Assembly: GCA_013044035.1 (NCBI GenBank)
Contig: JABEVE010000027.1
Span: 1-50,239 of the forward strand
Length of the DNA stretch: 50,239 bases
Source: Burkholderiales bacterium
GTDB lineage: Bacteria > Pseudomonadota > Gammaproteobacteria > Burkholderiales > Burkholderiaceae_C
Direction of reading: 5' to 3'
Position 1 is the stretch's first letter. Each line of letters starts with the position of its first letter. Made by a program: the position numbers and the translations under genes. Shown here one piece after another: positions 10,833 through 19,668 of the stretch. Under the pieces are notes generated by a model. The model saw only the letters and a list, made by a program, of their open reading frames with translations. It made no database searches and was not told the origin of the DNA.

Positions 10833-12386
10833 GTGCGACTTCACGATTTTTTCGCCTCCGCCGCAGTTCGCCTTGCCACCAAGACCGCGCTCGTGTGTGA
10901 CGGGCGACGCAGCAGCTACGCCGACATCGCTGCGCAGGCCCAGGCGCTGGCACTCAGCCTGCACCAGCATGGCATTCGCCGCGGCGACCGCGTGGCACTG
11001 TTTCTCGACAACTCCGAAGCGATGGTCGCAGCCGTGTTCGCGGTGCTGCAAGTGGGTGCTGTGTTCATGCCGGTCAACACCCTGACCAAGGCTGACAAGC
11101 TGGCCTATATGCTCAATGACGCGCAAGCCAGCGCGCTCGTGACGCAAACCGCGCTCACCAGCGTCGCGAGCGGAGCCCTGACGCTTGCGCCCAGCGTGCA
11201 TGCCTGCTGGATGTTGGGTGACGCAACTCCTGCCGACGCCACACAGGCCACCATCGGCCACGCCACATGCCTGCCCTATCCCGCAGGACGGCCAGCGGAT
11301 ACCCCATTGCACCCGCTGGACGCTGCGGTGATCGACCAGGACCTGGCGGCCATCATCTACACCTCCGGTTCCACCGGCCACCCCAAGGGCGTGATGCTCA
11401 CGCACCTGAACATGATCACCGCGCAACAGTCCGTGAGCCAGTACCTCGGCCTGCACGAAGATGACATCATCGCCTGTGCCCTGCCGCTGGCGTTCGACTA
11501 CGGGCTGTATCAGGTGTTGATGGCGTTCAAGCTTGGTGCCACCGTGGTGCTGGAACGCTCGTTCACCTATCCGGTCAAGGTGCTGCAGACCATGGCGCGC
11601 GAAGGCGTGACCGTGTTCCCCGGCGTGCCCACCATGTTCGCGCTGCTGACCGCGCTGAACAACCTGGCCGACTTCGATCTCTCCCGTCTGCGCCTGATCA
11701 CCAACACCGCCGCAGCCTTGCCCGAGTCGCATATCCGTCGCATGCGCGAACTCTTTCCCCGGGCCAAGCTGTACTCCATGTACGGCCTCACCGAATGCAA
11801 ACGCGTCACCTATCTGCCCCCCGAGCAACTCGACATCCGCCCCACCAGTGTGGGCCGCGGCATGCCCAATGAAGAGGTCTGGCTGGTGGACGACGCCGGT
11901 CGCCGTCTGCCCAACGGCAGCACCGGCGAATTGGTGATTCGTGGCAGCCATGTCATGCGCGGCTACTGGAACAAACCGGCAGAAACCGCCGAGCGCCTGC
12001 GCCCCGGCCCGCTGTCGGGGGAACTGGTGCTGTACTCGGGCGACGTGTTCCGCACCGACGCCGAGGGCTGGCTCTACTTTGTCGGCCGCAAGGACGACAT
12101 CATCAAAAGCCGTGGCGAGAAGGTCAGCCCGCGCGAGGTGGAAAACGTGCTGTATGAGTTGCCTGGCGTGCTTGAAGTGGCCGTGGTCGGCGTGAACGAT
12201 GCCTTGCTCGGCCAGGCGGTGAAGGCTTTCGTCGTGCTGGCGCCAGGGCGTGCCTACACCGAACGCGACGTCATCAAGCATTGCCACGCGCGGCTGGAAA
12301 ACTTCATGGTGCCCAAGAGCGTGGAATTTGCCACCAGCCTGCCTCGCACCGACACCGGCAAAATCCGGAAAACCGGATTGTGCTGA
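10833..12386 (+). CDS. AMP-forming acyl-CoA/acyl-ACP ligase
   Basis: The 517-residue ANL-superfamily enzyme should adenylate a carboxylic acid and pass it to a thiol. It has the P-loop IIYTSGSTGHPKGVMLTH near residues 172-190 and the A5-type motif YSMYGLTECKRVTYL. The hinge motif reads YSGDVFRTDAEGWLYFVGRKDD, and the C-terminal catalytic lysine lies in PRTDTGKIRKTGL. It resembles the AMP-ligases of exosortase-associated loci. The start is GTG at 10833, with no obvious Shine-Dalgarno sequence. An ACP gene begins 78 bases downstream, so the likely acceptor is the ACP phosphopantetheine rather than free CoA. The acid substrate is unknown. Confidence 0.88.
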   Translation: MRLHDFFASAAVRLATKTALVCDGRRSSYADIAAQAQALALSLHQHGIRRGDRVALFLDNSEAMVAAVFAVLQVGAVFMPVNTLTKADKLAYMLNDAQASALVTQTALTSVASGALTLAPSVHACWMLGDATPADATQATIGHATCLPYPAGRPADTPLHPLDAAVIDQDLAAIIYTSGSTGHPKGVMLTHLNMITAQQSVSQYLGLHEDDIIACALPLAFDYGLYQVLMAFKLGATVVLERSFTYPVKVLQTMAREGVTVFPGVPTMFALLTALNNLADFDLSRLRLITNTAAALPESHIRRMRELFPRAKLYSMYGLTECKRVTYLPPEQLDIRPTSVGRGMPNEEVWLVDDAGRRLPNGSTGELVIRGSHVMRGYWNKPAETAERLRPGPLSGELVLYSGDVFRTDAEGWLYFVGRKDDIIKSRGEKVSPREVENVLYELPGVLEVAVVGVNDALLGQAVKAFVVLAPGRAYTERDVIKHCHARLENFMVPKSVEFATSLPRTDTGKIRKTGLC

Positions 12387-12464
12387 AGTCCGAACCGGCT
12401 CCAACATCGCCTAACTTCACGCCACCATCGCAACAGCGACCACGACACCGTCAAGGGAAACACC

Positions 12465-12728
12465 ATGGCCGACATCAAAACCGAGGTTCGACGCTACATC
12501 GACGACAACTTCATCATGGGCTCCAGCGGCGCCCCATTTGCCGACGCCGACTCGCTGCTCGACCTGCATATCGTCGACTCCACCGGCATTCTCGAACTCA
12601 TCCTCTTCCTGGAAGAGACCTTCGGCATCCAGGTGCATGACGCCGACATGGTGCCGGAAAACCTCGACAGCCTGAACGCCATCGAGGCCTATGTCCAGCG
12701 CAAGCACCTGGCGCGGGTCGCGGCGTGA
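12465..12728 (+). CDS. Acyl carrier protein
   Basis: This 87-residue acidic carrier protein has the phosphopantetheine attachment site at Ser39 in the motif DST, where housekeeping AcpP has DSL. The following helix ILELILFLEETFGI is typical of carrier proteins. The sequence is far from fatty-acid AcpP and resembles stand-alone carriers encoded beside AMP-ligases. Its stop overlaps the GTG start of the next gene (12725-12728), implying translational coupling to the NAD-synthetase-like enzyme. It probably carries the acyl group activated by the upstream ligase. Confidence 0.9.
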   Translation: MADIKTEVRRYIDDNFIMGSSGAPFADADSLLDLHIVDSTGILELILFLEETFGIQVHDADMVPENLDSLNAIEAYVQRKHLARVAA

Positions 12729-13756
12729 GCGTGCCTGCGCCAGCTCTTGCAACCATGCACTGTTCGGCAGCGCTCACGGCGGACGTGTTCACGCTCGACT
12801 GCGCCGCCGAGGTCGAGCGCATCGGCCGGCACTTGCGCGCCAGCCTGGCGTCCATGCACAAGCGTGGCGTGGTGCTGGGCCTGTCGGGCGGTGTCGACAG
12901 TTCGGTCTGCGCGGCCCTGGCGGTGCACGCCCTGGGGCCCGCCAAGGTACAGGGCCTGCTCATGCCCGAGCAAGACTCCAGCGCCGACAGCGCCGACCTG
13001 GGCACGGCCGTCGCCGCCCGGCTCGGCCTGCGTTGCATCACCGAAAACATCGCCCCAACACTGACAGCCATCGGTTGCTACCGCTGGCGCGACGACGCCA
13101 TCCGCATGCTGTTCCCGGATTACGACGAAACCTGCAAATGCAAGATCGTGATCGCCAGCGGCTCAGCCGGCAAGGTGCATTTCTTCGACCTCGTTGTGCA
13201 GACGCCAGGCGGCGCAGAACGGCGCGCGCGCCTGCCGTTACGCGAATACCTGCAGATCGTCGCCGCCACCAACTACAAGCAGCGCATCCGCAAGACCGTG
13301 GAATATTTTCATGCCGACCGACTGAACTACGCCGTGCTGGGCACACCCAACCGGCTGGAATACGACCAGGGCTTTTTCGTCAAGAACGGCGACGGCGCCG
13401 CCGACATCAAGCCCATTGCCCATCTCTACAAAACCCAGGTCTACGCCCTGGCGCGCCACCTCGGCCTTCCCGAGGCCGTGTGCTCTGCCGCGCCCACGAC
13501 CGACACCTATAGCCTGCCCCAGGGCCAAGACGAGTTTTATTTCGCCCTGCCCTACGCGCAAATGGACCTGGCGCTGTGGGCGCACAACCACCTCCGCCCA
13601 GCAGCCGAACTGGCCACCGCCCTTGGTCTGAGCGAGGAAATTGCTGCGGGCATCTACACCGAAATCGAAGCCAAGCGCCGTGGCACACGCTACTTGCACC
13701 TGCGCCCGCAACTGGTGGAACCGCTGGCCGAGGTCTGCCCCAAGGAAGCCCCTTGA
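12725..13756 (+). CDS. NAD synthetase-like ATP pyrophosphatase
   Basis: The 343-residue protein is related to ammonia-dependent NAD+ synthetase. The PP-loop is LGLSGGVDSS (residues 51-60), and the C-terminal ammonia/NaAD-site region is well kept: LGTPNRLEYDQGFFVKNGD followed by DIKPIAHLYKTQV. It is about 70 residues longer than typical NadE. The extra length lies between the PP-loop and the GTPN motif, in a stretch with CKCKIVIASG. Its GTG start overlaps the ACP stop. True NAD synthesis is possible, but the operon (amidotransferase, ligase, ACP) suggests amidation of a carrier-bound or related carboxylate. The family call is firm and the substrate is inference. Confidence 0.8.
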   Translation: MSVPAPALATMHCSAALTADVFTLDCAAEVERIGRHLRASLASMHKRGVVLGLSGGVDSSVCAALAVHALGPAKVQGLLMPEQDSSADSADLGTAVAARLGLRCITENIAPTLTAIGCYRWRDDAIRMLFPDYDETCKCKIVIASGSAGKVHFFDLVVQTPGGAERRARLPLREYLQIVAATNYKQRIRKTVEYFHADRLNYAVLGTPNRLEYDQGFFVKNGDGAADIKPIAHLYKTQVYALARHLGLPEAVCSAAPTTDTYSLPQGQDEFYFALPYAQMDLALWAHNHLRPAAELATALGLSEEIAAGIYTEIEAKRRGTRYLHLRPQLVEPLAEVCPKEAP

Positions 13757-13761
13757 ACACG

Positions 13762-14739
13762 ATGCCGCTCCCCGCCACCCATTCGACGGACCAAAGCCAT
13801 GATGCTGTCGTGCTCGGCCCGGATTACGCCGCTCGGCTGCACCGGCTCGAGCAAACCCTGTCCACCCTGCCCGACAAGCCCGAGGAAACACCCGACTCCT
13901 GCCTGCGAGCGCTGTGGCACATGGCCAGCGGCATGGCCTTGTCGGTTGCCGCGGCACACGACCAGACTCTGCCCACGCTGGACACCGCGCGATTGGCCGC
14001 ACTTGATGTGCTGATCGCACGCCGTCTGCAAGGCGTGCCCGTGGCTTACATCACCGGCCGCCAGCGCTTCATGGGGCTGGATCTGCTCGCCGGGCCCGAG
14101 GCACTGATTCCACGCCGCGAGACCGAAATGCTCGGCGTTGCGGCGCTTGCCAAGCTGCGCGAACGGGTGGCTGCGCACGGCGCGGCGCAAGTCATCGATG
14201 TGTGTTGCGGTTCGGGCAACCTGGCCCTGGCGCTGGCTGCAGCCGAACCCAAGTCACAAGTCCATGGCGCCGACCTCTCCGCCAAGGCCATCACGCTGGC
14301 TGGCAGGAATGTCGCATTGCTGGGCCTGGAGGAACGCGTCACGCTGCATACCGGCGACCTGCTGTCGCCGTTCCATGCTCCGGAGTTTCAAGGTCACATC
14401 GATTTGATCGTGTCCGCCCCGCCCTATATCTCCTCCGCCAAGCTGGACATCATGCCAGCGGAAATCATCCGCCACGAGCCAGCACTGGCGTTCGACGGTG
14501 GCCCGTTCGGCGTGGGTATCCTGATGCGCCTCATCCGCGAATCTCCTGCATTGCTGCGCGCCGGAGGTTGGCTGGGCCTGGAAGTCGGCCTGGGGCAAGG
14601 ACCGGCCATGCAGCAGATGCTGCGCAAAAGTGCCAGCTTCGACACGATCGACGCCGTGTGCGACGCCGGCGGCCAGATCCGCGTGCTGCTCGCCAAGAAG
14701 CGCGAGATGACGGCGACCAACGCCGACGATCGTGGCTAG
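13762..14739 (+). CDS. PrmC/HemK-like methyltransferase with altered NPPY motif
   Basis: The 325-residue class I SAM-dependent methyltransferase has the PrmC layout: an N-terminal helical domain, then GVPVAYITGRQRFMGLDL and LIPRRETE (residues 91-122), then the SAM motif VIDVCCGSGNLALALA (residues 144-159). The catalytic motif reads APPYIS (Ala219 first) instead of NPPY; in PrmC that Asn contacts the glutamine amide being methylated. The methyl acceptor is therefore probably not release-factor glutamine. I place the start at the ATG at 13762, 5 bases after the preceding stop. The stop overlaps the next start by 8 bases. Confidence 0.82.
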   Translation: MPLPATHSTDQSHDAVVLGPDYAARLHRLEQTLSTLPDKPEETPDSCLRALWHMASGMALSVAAAHDQTLPTLDTARLAALDVLIARRLQGVPVAYITGRQRFMGLDLLAGPEALIPRRETEMLGVAALAKLRERVAAHGAAQVIDVCCGSGNLALALAAAEPKSQVHGADLSAKAITLAGRNVALLGLEERVTLHTGDLLSPFHAPEFQGHIDLIVSAPPYISSAKLDIMPAEIIRHEPALAFDGGPFGVGILMRLIRESPALLRAGGWLGLEVGLGQGPAMQQMLRKSASFDTIDAVCDAGGQIRVLLAKKREMTATNADDRG

Positions 14740-15883
14740 CGCGCCCGAGCAAGCCAGCTACCGGGTCGAGCCTGCCGATCTCGACAAAGACGCAGCGCAG
14801 ATCGTCGCGCTCTGGTCGCTCAACCTCGGCCACGCCGAACGCAGGCAAGCCAAGTTCGACTGGTTCTATCGCAACAATCCGACGGGCATCCCGCAGGTCT
14901 TGTTGCTCAAGCAAGGACAGAGCGTGGAGCCTATCGGCACCGTCGGCCTGGGCGGCCGCATCATGCGTTGCGGGCCGCATTCGGTGCGAGCCGGATTGAT
15001 GGCCGACTTCGCCGTGAACATCCAGCATCGCACCTTGTTCCCGGCACTGACGCTCCAGCGTGCGGTGCTGGAGCAGGGTCTGGCACGGCATGAACTGCTG
15101 TACGGCTTCCCTAACGCCAAATCCCTGCCCGTGGTCCAGCGTGCCGGCTTCGATGTTGCCGGTGGCCTGAGCCGCTATGTGCGCGTGCTGCGCACCCAGG
15201 ACTATTTGCCGAATTGGCTCCCAAGACAGCTGCGTCGCGGCCTCGGTGGCGGACTCGATATCGCCTTGCGACTGCGCCACGGGCTGCTGTCCAGGCTGCT
15301 GCTGCGGGAGCATGCCCAGACGGCGTGGCTGGATCGGGCCGACGCGCGTTTCGACAGCTTGTGGGCCGAACACCAGGTGGGCAACGCTGGCGTCATCGGC
15401 GTGCGCGACAGCGCCTTTCTCAACTGGCGCTTCCGCTCCACAGCGGCGCATCGCTACCGCATTTTCACCCTCGTCAGCGCAGCATCTGACCCCTCCCGCG
15501 AGCCCGCAAGCAGGCCTGCACCGGCAACTCGCCAGAGCGTTGGCATCGCGTCGATGCCAACCGCCGAGAAGTTGCTCGGCTATGCCGTGTGCGAAACCGA
15601 CGGGACATCGCTGCAAGTGCACGACTTGCTCGCAGCAAACCCTGCGTCGCGACATCTGCCGATTCTGCTGCGCCTGCTTACGCGTGACGCGCGCCGGCAG
15701 GGTTGTCGCAGCGTCTCGCTGGAATTCATGGGGGAGTCCGACTTGGTCACGCTCTTGCTGCATGCCGGGTTTCGCGTGCGTGAGTCTCGCTCCCAGCCTG
15801 TCATTCTCGCCATGTCGGCGCCGATGCGGGCCGTCATGCAGAACCGCTCCTGGTACCTCACCCGGGCCGACGTCGACACCTGA
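14732..15883 (+). CDS. GNAT-like N-acyltransferase, possible surface-glycan tailoring enzyme
   Basis: The 383-residue protein starts with GTG at 14732, overlapping the methyltransferase stop by 8 bases, and ends the operon. The N-terminal half resembles GNAT acyltransferases found in exopolysaccharide loci: RRQAKFDWFYRNNPTG, then VRAGLMADFAVNIQHR, then YGFPNAKSLPVVQRAGF, the acyl-CoA-binding region. The C-terminal half repeats a GNAT-like strand pattern (LQVHDLLAANP, SVSLEFMGESD). Residues about 252-277 form a Pro/Ser/Arg-rich insert between two strands that contains a perfect inverted repeat in DNA. Donor and acceptor are unknown. By operon context it may transfer the carrier-bound acyl group. 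Confidence 0.65.
   Translation: MASAPEQASYRVEPADLDKDAAQIVALWSLNLGHAERRQAKFDWFYRNNPTGIPQVLLLKQGQSVEPIGTVGLGGRIMRCGPHSVRAGLMADFAVNIQHRTLFPALTLQRAVLEQGLARHELLYGFPNAKSLPVVQRAGFDVAGGLSRYVRVLRTQDYLPNWLPRQLRRGLGGGLDIALRLRHGLLSRLLLREHAQTAWLDRADARFDSLWAEHQVGNAGVIGVRDSAFLNWRFRSTAAHRYRIFTLVSAASDPSREPASRPAPATRQSVGIASMPTAEKLLGYAVCETDGTSLQVHDLLAANPASRHLPILLRLLTRDARRQGCRSVSLEFMGESDLVTLLLHAGFRVRESRSQPVILAMSAPMRAVMQNRSWYLTRADVDT
15539..15561. repeat. Inverted repeat inside the GNAT-like gene
   Basis: A perfect 10-bp inverted repeat (GTTGGCATCG / CGATGCCAAC) with a 3-base loop lies in the region coding a low-complexity, Pro/Ser-rich segment that interrupts the expected strand order of the protein. It may be part of an in-frame repeat insertion, but it shares no clear core with the elements in the polysaccharide locus. 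Confidence 0.5.
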
Positions 15884-15914
15884 CATCGACGCCCGGGCCG
15901 AAGTTGGCGTCCGG

Positions 15915-16247
15915 CTATTCCTTGGCGTGGTTGATGGAGTATCTGGGAATCTCGATGGTCACGTCCTGGTCGCTCAGGATGGCCTGGCAAGACAGGCGCG
16001 AGGTGGGCTCCAGGCCCCAGGCGCGGTCCAGCAGATCGTCCTCGCTCTCGTCGGCCTCACCCAGCGAGCCATAGCCCTGGCGCACGATGACGTGGCAGGT
16101 GGTGCAGGCACAGGACATTTCGCACGCATGCTCGATGGGAATGCCATGCTCCAGCAAGGCCTCGCACACGGATGTGCCGCGCCCGGCCTCGACCTTGGCG
16201 CCTTGAGGGCAGTATTCGTGATGCGGCAGGATGGTGATGACTGGCAT
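15915..16247 (-). CDS. fdx: Isc-type [2Fe-2S] ferredoxin
   Basis: The 110-residue adrenodoxin-type ferredoxin supplies electrons for Fe-S cluster assembly. Cluster ligands are Cys42, Cys48, Cys51 and Cys87 (CEMSCACTTC ... LSC), with an additional Cys46. It is the last gene of iscR-iscS-iscU-iscA-hscB-hscA-fdx, starting 4 bases after the hscA stop. No iscX follows; the next gene is convergent. Confidence 0.95.
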   Translation of the reverse strand: MPVITILPHHEYCPQGAKVEAGRGTSVCEALLEHGIPIEHACEMSCACTTCHVIVRQGYGSLGEADESEDDLLDRAWGLEPTSRLSCQAILSDQDVTIEIPRYSINHAKE

Positions 16248-16251
16248 GGGC

Positions 16252-18162
16252 TCAACGCTCGGATGGGTTTGTTGCCGTCTCGAATGGCGTGGTGTCCGCC
16301 AGGCTGGAGACGTTGCGTCCTGTCAGAGCCGCGCGAATGCTGCGATTCATGCGCAGGGCGGCAAAGGGCTCGGTGGTGCGCGCCAGATGCGCGATGGCGT
16401 CGCGGATGGCAAGATGGTCGTCGCCGCCGGCGGCGGCCTTCGCCAGCATGGCCATGGCGGCATGAATGCGGTCGCGCTCATCGGCACCCAGCAAATCGGC
16501 GTCGGCCTGCATGGCGCTGCGCGTGGCGTCCAGCATGCGTTCGGCGTCCACCTGTTCTTCGTGCAAGGCACGCTGCGCGGCGTCCTGGTCGGCAGTGGCG
16601 AAGCCGGCTTGCAGCATGTCGGCAATCTGCGTGTCGCTCAAGCCGTAGCTGGGTTTGACTTCAACCTGCGCCTGCACACCGGTGCTCTGCTCCCGCGCAC
16701 TGACCTCCAGAAGACCGTCGGCGTCCACTTGAAACGTGACGAGAATGCGTGCGGCGCCGGCCGTCATCTGAGGAATGCCGCGGAGCTCGAAACGCGCCAG
16801 TGAACGGCAATCGGCGACCAGTTCGCGCTCCCCCTGCACCACATGGATGGACATCGCCGTCTGACCATCCTTGAAGGTGGTGAACTCCTGCGCCCGCGCG
16901 GTGGGGATGGTGGTGTTGCGCGGAATGATGCGCTCCACCAACCCGCCCATGGTTTCCAACCCCAGCGACAGCGGAATGACGTCGAGTAGCAGAGGATCAT
17001 CGTCCCGGTGATTGCCGGCCAGCGCGTGCGCCTGGCGGGCAGCGCCAATGGCCACGATCTCGTCGGGATTCAGGTTGACCAAGGGCTCGCGGCCGAAGTA
17101 ACGCCGCACAGCTTCGCGCACCACGGGCATGCGGGTCGAACCGCCCACGAGGACAATGCCTGCAATGTCTTCCGGGGTCACCTGCGCGTCGGCCAGCACC
17201 TGCGCCAGCAAAGTGACTGTACGTTGCGTGAGCGCCTGCGTGCAGCCTGCGAATGTCTCCCGGCTAACGGTCTGGTCGATGCTCCGGCCAGGCCCGAGTT
17301 CGGCCTGCACCCGCACCGTGGGCCGGTCGCTCAAGAATTCCTTGGCGCTGCGCGCGGCTTGCAGCAAGCGGCTGTGCGCCGGGGCATCGAGCTCCTCGCC
17401 CAGGCCGGCATGCTGCGCCAGAACGCTGGCGAGCGCACGGTCGTAATCGTCGCCGCCCAGCGCCGTATCACCGCCGGTGGCCATGACCTCGAACACGCCC
17501 TGTGTCAGGCGCAACACCGACACATCGAAAGTCCCGCCGCCGAGGTCGTACACGGCGTACACGCCTTCAGCCGCCTGGTCGAGACCATAGGCCACGGCGG
17601 CGGCGGTGGGCTCGTTGATCAAGCGCAGCACGCTCAGCCCGGCGACGCGTGCGGCATCCTTCGTCGCCTGGCGCTGAGCGTCGTCGAAATAAGCCGGAAC
17701 GGTGATGACGGCACCTACCAACTCGGTGCCCAATGCGCTCTCGGCCCGCTGCTTGAGCACGCGCAGAATGTCGGCTGAGACATCGATCGGGGTCTTCAGT
17801 CCTTGCGCCGTGCGCATGGCCACGACCCCTGGTTGATCGGCGAATCGGTAGGGCAGGTGCAGTTCCGTACCCAGATCGGCCAGGCTGCGCCCCATCAAGC
17901 GCTTGGCCGAAACAATGGTGTTGTGCGGATCGTCCACCTTCGCCGCCAGCGCGTCCCAGCCCACGACGGGCTCGCCCTGCGGCAGGTAGCGCACCGCCGA
18001 AGGCAACAACACCCTGCCCTGCGCGTCGGGCACGCATTCCGCCACGCCGCTGCGCACCACGGCGACGAGCGAATGTGTGGTGCCGAGGTCGATACCGGCC
18101 GCCACGCGGAGCTGGTGCGGATCGGGTGACTGACCGGGTTCGGAAATCTGGAGCAGAGCCAT
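16252..18162 (-). CDS. hscA: Fe-S assembly chaperone HscA (Hsp70 family)
   Basis: HscA is the specialised Hsp70 ATPase that, with HscB, helps release clusters from IscU. The 636-residue protein has the Hsp70 phosphate-binding motif [12 protein letters not shown] near residue 24, [34 protein letters not shown] and [14 protein letters not shown] substrate-binding domain with the [17 protein letters not shown] linker follows. The C-terminal lid is alanine-rich, as in HscA rather than DnaK. It lies between hscB (42-base gap) and fdx in the isc operon. Confidence 0.95.
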   Translation of the reverse strand: MALLQISEPGQSPDPHQLRVAAGIDLGTTHSLVAVVRSGVAECVPDAQGRVLLPSAVRYLPQGEPVVGWDALAAKVDDPHNTIVSAKRLMGRSLADLGTELHLPYRFADQPGVVAMRTAQGLKTPIDVSADILRVLKQRAESALGTELVGAVITVPAYFDDAQRQATKDAARVAGLSVLRLINEPTAAAVAYGLDQAAEGVYAVYDLGGGTFDVSVLRLTQGVFEVMATGGDTALGGDDYDRALASVLAQHAGLGEELDAPAHSRLLQAARSAKEFLSDRPTVRVQAELGPGRSIDQTVSRETFAGCTQALTQRTVTLLAQVLADAQVTPEDIAGIVLVGGSTRMPVVREAVRRYFGREPLVNLNPDEIVAIGAARQAHALAGNHRDDDPLLLDVIPLSLGLETMGGLVERIIPRNTTIPTARAQEFTTFKDGQTAMSIHVVQGERELVADCRSLARFELRGIPQMTAGAARILVTFQVDADGLLEVSAREQSTGVQAQVEVKPSYGLSDTQIADMLQAGFATADQDAAQRALHEEQVDAERMLDATRSAMQADADLLGADERDRIHAAMAMLAKAAAGGDDHLAIRDAIAHLARTTEPFAALRMNRSIRAALTGRNVSSLADTTPFETATNPSER

Positions 18163-18203
18163 GCGGCGAAAAGCACGTTGGGGCGCGCGGTTGATGACAG
18201 CAC

Positions 18204-18824
18204 TCAGGCTGCCGGGTGGGTGGGTTTGGCAGGATGCGAAGCCTGGCCGGCTCCGCGCATGGCGAGCGGGCCAAGATCTTGCCGGAATCGGTCGATGAAC
18301 ATGAGGACGCGCACCTGATCGGCCGCCTCCAGTGCACGGCGCTCCTGCTCGTCCTGCGGGACGTCGTCGAGCAGCGTGGCGAGTCGCTCCAGAACCTCAC
18401 AGCGCGCCTGCTCGACGGTTTGCAGTAGATCGCGGATACTCGCTGCATCCGCCACCTCGCGCGCTTCGTCCAGGGTGTCGCGCCACTGCATCTGTTGCAT
18501 CAGGAATGCCGCGGGCATCGCCGTGTTGCGCTCCGCATGGATCGGGGCACCACGCAGCTCACACAGATAAGCAGCGCGCAACTGCGGATCTTTCAGCGTG
18601 CGGTATGCCGTGTTCACCTGGGTGGACCATTGCATGGCCAGTCGTTTGTCCGTCGCAGTCGCGCCGGCAAAACGATCGGGATGCACGGCGGCCTGGAGCT
18701 GGCGCCAGACCTGGGTCAAGACCGTGCCGTCGAGCGCGAAGCGCTGCGGCAGGCCGAAGAGGGTGAAGTGGTCTTGGGTGAAATCGGCGTGGCTTTGCGC
18801 CTGGGGCATTGCGGCAGTGGGCAT
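18204..18824 (-). CDS. hscB: Fe-S assembly co-chaperone HscB (J-domain)
   Basis: The J-domain co-chaperone brings IscU to HscA. The 206-residue protein has an N-terminal J-domain ([13 protein letters not shown]) with the HPD motif at residues 48-50. A C-terminal three-helix HscB domain follows, with [14 protein letters not shown] as the expected IscU-binding face. An alternative start six residues downstream is possible. A short Pro/His-rich tail ends the protein. Confidence 0.94.
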   Translation of the reverse strand: MPTAAMPQAQSHADFTQDHFTLFGLPQRFALDGTVLTQVWRQLQAAVHPDRFAGATATDKRLAMQWSTQVNTAYRTLKDPQLRAAYLCELRGAPIHAERNTAMPAAFLMQQMQWRDTLDEAREVADAASIRDLLQTVEQARCEVLERLATLLDDVPQDEQERRALEAADQVRVLMFIDRFRQDLGPLAMRGAGQASHPAKPTHPAA

Positions 18825-18863
18825 GCGTGAGTCTGGATGCGTGGCCGTCGATGCAAGGACGGT

Positions 18864-19187
18864 TCAAACCCGGAAGGATTCGCCACAACCGCAACGATCG
18901 CGCTCGTTGGGGTTGTTGAACTTGAAGCCTTGCTGCAGGCCTTCGCGCACGAAGTCGAGCTCAGTCCCGTCGAGATAACTCAGGCTCTTGGGGTCGATCA
19001 ACACCTTGACGCCATGGCTCTCGAACACCCGATCGTCCGCGGTGACAGCATCGGCATATTCCAGCTTGTAAGCCAAGCCGGAGCAGCCGGTGGTCTTGAC
19101 CCCCAGGCGCACACCCACACCCTTGCCGCGCTGCGCCAGGTAATTCTGCACATGCTTGGCGGCTTTTTCGCTCAGCGTGATGGACAT
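18864..19187 (-). CDS. iscA: Iron-sulfur assembly protein IscA
   Basis: This 107-residue A-type carrier has the three conserved cysteines at positions 35, 99 and 101 (TTGCSG and CGCGESF), matching the canonical IscA numbering. I chose the ATG at 19187 ([10 protein letters not shown]) because a GGAG ribosome site precedes it; the upstream in-frame ATG would add 11 unconserved residues. It lies 25 bases after iscU in the isc operon. Confidence 0.95.
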   Translation of the reverse strand: MSITLSEKAAKHVQNYLAQRGKGVGVRLGVKTTGCSGLAYKLEYADAVTADDRVFESHGVKVLIDPKSLSYLDGTELDFVREGLQQGFKFNNPNERDRCGCGESFRV

Positions 19188-19212
19188 TGTTGTGTCTCCG
19201 TCCCCATCGTGC

Positions 19213-19641
19213 TCAGGCAAGCTCGACTCGCGCAGGCTCCGCGGAATGATCCGCGGACGCGTGACCCAGCCGCGATTGATAATCTTTCACTGCCGCCTTG
19301 ATGGCGTCTTCGGCCAGAATGGAGCAGTGAATCTTCACTGGCGGCAGGGCCAGTTCCTCAGCGATTTGCGTATTGCGAATTTGCATGGCGTCATCCAGCG
19401 TCTTGCCCTTGACCCATTCGGTGACCAGCGAAGACGAAGCAATGGCCGAACCGCAGCCGTACGTCTTAAAGCGTGCATCTTCGATGATGCCCTTGGCGTT
19501 GACCTTGATTTGCAATTTCATCACATCGCCGCATGCCGGCGCGCCCACCATGCCTGTGCCAACTGTGGGATCGTCCTTGGCAAAAGAGCCGACGTTGCGC
19601 GGATTCTCGTAGTGCTCGATGACTTTGTCGCTGTAGGCCAT
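19213..19641 (-). CDS. iscU: Fe-S cluster scaffold IscU
   Basis: The scaffold on which [2Fe-2S] clusters are built. The 142-residue protein has the three ligand cysteines Cys37 (PACGDV), Cys63 (YGCGSA) and Cys106 (IHCSIL), and the HscA recognition motif LPPVK at residues 99-103. The C-terminal tail after residue 125 is a little longer than in E. coli. It follows iscS by 27 bases. Confidence 0.97.
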   Translation of the reverse strand: MAYSDKVIEHYENPRNVGSFAKDDPTVGTGMVGAPACGDVMKLQIKVNAKGIIEDARFKTYGCGSAIASSSLVTEWVKGKTLDDAMQIRNTQIAEELALPPVKIHCSILAEDAIKAAVKDYQSRLGHASADHSAEPARVELA

Positions 19642-19668
19642 GATGATCTCCTGGTGAAGGGTTGCGCT

